Of a DNA stretch of 7,172 nucleotides, positions 5,662-7,172 are shown piece by piece. A program made the translations under genes and the position numbers. Source of the stretch: JBDHZK01 sp039811865 (lineage in GTDB: Bacteria; Actinomycetota; Actinomycetes; Propionibacteriales; Propionibacteriaceae); contig JBDHZK010000134.1 in the NCBI GenBank assembly GCA_039811865.1, positions 1 through 7,172 on the forward strand, written 5' to 3'. The stretch's first letter is position 1, and each line of letters opens with the position of its first letter. Below the pieces are notes generated by a model that had not been told where the DNA came from, made no database searches, and was given only the letters and a program-made list of their open reading frames with translations.

Positions 5662-7172
5662 TCAGATCCAGCCGCGCAGCCACATCATCGCCAGCCAGTG
5701 CGAATAGGGGATCACCTCATCGGTGAGCAGGGGATAGATGAACGCGAAGTTGAGCGCGACCAGCGCCACGGCGACCCCGACGCCGATGGCGCCACGTTGT
5801 CGCCGCTGGACGTCCCGGGCGTCCCCGAGGAGCAGGCCCAGGCAAAGCGCCAAGCAGATGCAGGTGAAGGGAATGATGGTGATCGCGTAGAAGAAGAACA
5901 GCGGTCGCGTCGCGTAGCCGAACCACGGCAGGTATGTCGACAGCGCCGCCACGACGGGCAGGCCGAAGCGCCAGTCACGGCCGGCGAGCCACCAGATCAG
6001 GGCGACGAAAAGAGCGACCGCCGCCATCCACCACAGGGCTGGGGTGCCGATGCCGGAGATCACCGACAGGCACTTTTCCGGCCCGACGCAGCCGCCCACC
6101 CCGGGCTGGATGTCGTTGACCGCGTCGATGCCGATCGGGCGGGCGACCACCAGCCAGCCCGCCGGGTGCGCCGAGTAGGGGTGGGTGGCGTGGTTGATGA
6201 AGTCGCCGGTGTGGAACTCGTAGATTTCCTTGTGGTAGTAGAGCAGGGACGCCAGCGGTGCCCCCAGCGCCTTCACCCAGGGGTGATCGATGTTGTGTTC
6301 GCCCCAGTCGCGGTCGTAGCCGCCGGTGGTGGCCAGCCAGCTCGCCCAGGTCGACACGTAGACCACGAACGACGTCACGACCAGGTAGAACACGGCCGGA
6401 ATGCCTTCGTGGATCAACGCCAGCCACGACTTCCAGGACGCCCCCGCGAGCCGGCGCGCGCCGACGTCCCAGAAGACGGCGAGGACGGCGCAGGCCGCGA
6501 GGGCGAACATGGAGTTCCACTTCGTCCCGATGGCCAGGCCGAAGGCGACACCGGCGGCCAACCGCCAAGGACGCCACCACAAGTTGGGGCCGAACGCGCC
6601 ACCGAGGTCGGGCAGTTGGTTGCGCTCGAGGTAGTCGGCCAGGTGTCCCCGGAAGTAGTCGCGGTCGGCGACCAGGCAGGCGACGCCGGCGACGATGAAG
6701 AAGGCTTGGAAGATGTCGAGCAGCGCGATCCGCGACATGACGAAGTGCAGGCCGTCCAGGGTGAGCAGCAGCCCGGCTAGACCACCGATCAGCGTCGAGC
6801 GAGAGAGCCGTCGGGCCAGCCTGATCACCGCTGCGACGGTGAGCGTCCCGAACACCAGCGGCATGAAGCGCCAGCCGAACGAGTTCATCCCGAACATCGC
6901 CTCGCCGGCGGCGATCAGCCATTTGCCGACCTGTGGATGGACGATGAACGCGGCGGTGTCCTGCATCACGTTGGGGTTGCCGGCGACGATGGCGGCGTTG
7001 GCCGACTCTGGCCAGTTGCGCTCGTAGCCGAACTTCAGCAGCGAGTAGGCGTCCTTGGCGTAGTAGGTCTCGTCGAAGACCAGGTAGTTGGGACGTCCCA
7101 GATTGACGAACCGGATCACGAACGCCAGCGCCGTGATCCCGACCGTGACCAGCCAGCCGACGACCGGATCGC
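5662..7172 (-). CDS. pmt: Polyprenyl-phosphate-mannose protein O-mannosyltransferase (Pmt, GT39 family), N-terminus cut by window edge
   Basis: Multi-pass membrane enzyme expected to move mannose from polyprenyl-phosphate-mannose to Ser/Thr of secreted proteins on the outer face of the membrane. 502 complete codons are visible before the TGA at 5664-5662. A GTG at 7119 could be read as a start, but the frame stays open to the window edge and encodes a membrane segment (VVGWLVTVGITALAFVIRF), so the true start lies beyond. Numbering from the first full codon, the catalytic-type Asp-Glu pair is in FDETYYAKDAYSL at 32-44. HPQVGKWLIA is at 78-87, SRIALLDIFQAFF at 146-158, and WRPWRLAAG then GTKWN at 199-219 follow the bacterial Pmt pattern. 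HPYSAHPAGWLV at 330-341 precedes two cysteines (361, 367). About ten hydrophobic segments are spread along the protein. Mycobacterial Pmt is about 500-520 residues, so only a short N-terminal piece seems missing. It lies upstream of the importer in the same direction; co-function is not implied by that alone. Confidence 0.92.
   Translation of the reverse strand, partial: DPVVGWLVTVGITALAFVIRFVNLGRPNYLVFDETYYAKDAYSLLKFGYERNWPESANAAIVAGNPNVMQDTAAFIVHPQVGKWLIAAGEAMFGMNSFGWRFMPLVFGTLTVAAVIRLARRLSRSTLIGGLAGLLLTLDGLHFVMSRIALLDIFQAFFIVAGVACLVADRDYFRGHLADYLERNQLPDLGGAFGPNLWWRPWRLAAGVAFGLAIGTKWNSMFALAACAVLAVFWDVGARRLAGASWKSWLALIHEGIPAVFYLVVTSFVVYVSTWASWLATTGGYDRDWGEHNIDHPWVKALGAPLASLLYYHKEIYEFHTGDFINHATHPYSAHPAGWLVVARPIGIDAVNDIQPGVGGCVGPEKCLSVISGIGTPALWWMAAVALFVALIWWLAGRDWRFGLPVVAALSTYLPWFGYATRPLFFFYAITIIPFTCICLALCLGLLLGDARDVQRRQRGAIGVGVAVALVALNFAFIYPLLTDEVIPYSHWLAMMWLRGWI

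Noticed and set aside
5071..6780. 569-codon plus-strand open frame
   Set aside because: It runs across the dppB start, the intergenic region and most of pmt, ignoring their boundaries. Its product is low-complexity and charged, typical of an antisense shadow.
7117..7119. GTG at 7119 as the start of the mannosyltransferase
   Set aside because: The frame is open to the window edge and the upstream codons encode a hydrophobic segment expected before the catalytic loop in Pmt, so the gene is 5'-truncated by the window.

Overview
The window is high-GC DNA with strongly GC-biased third codon positions, GTG as well as ATG starts, and a bacterial-type protein O-mannosyltransferase. Together these suggest an actinobacterium (Actinomycetota). 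Nothing visible fixes the genus. All five real genes lie on the minus strand, so the biological reading direction is from high to low coordinates. The long plus-strand open frames opposite them are codon-bias shadows.

Layout in transcription order: (1) 7172-5662, nearly all of a GT39-type polyprenyl-phosphate-mannose protein O-mannosyltransferase (Pmt), whose N-terminus lies beyond the window edge. (2) 5661-5524, a 138-bp intergenic region holding a likely -10 box, an imperfect inverted repeat around it, and a perfect 16-bp palindrome just downstream. (3) 5523-4543 and 4532-3603, the two membrane subunits of a peptide-type ABC importer (DppB-like and DppC-like), 10 bp apart. (4) 3606-1480, one 708-residue protein carrying two complete ATPase domains (DppD-like then DppF-like), joined to dppC by a 4-bp ATGA overlap. 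(5) 1479-1134, a 346-bp non-coding gap with hairpins, a G-rich tract, a candidate promoter and a small palindrome. (6) 1133-1, the N-terminal 377 residues of a family-5 extracellular solute-binding lipoprotein, whose C-terminus lies beyond the window.

Genes 3-6 form one peptide/nickel/opine-type (Dpp/Opp) importer. The lipoprotein captures substrate outside the membrane, DppB/DppC form the pore, and the fused ATPase powers it from the cytoplasm. The binding protein is encoded last, behind a long spacer that may carry its own promoter, instead of first as in the classical dppABCDF order. The true substrate cannot be read from sequence; oligopeptides are the family default.

This is mostly an ordinary transport locus. 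No mobile element, CRISPR array, RNA gene or unknown multi-gene system was seen. The points most worth a second look are the palindromic control region before dppB, the arrangement of the spacer before the binding protein, the ATPase fusion with two four-cysteine clusters of different spacing, and the possibility that the neighbouring Pmt mannosylates the Ser/Thr-containing linker of the lipoprotein.
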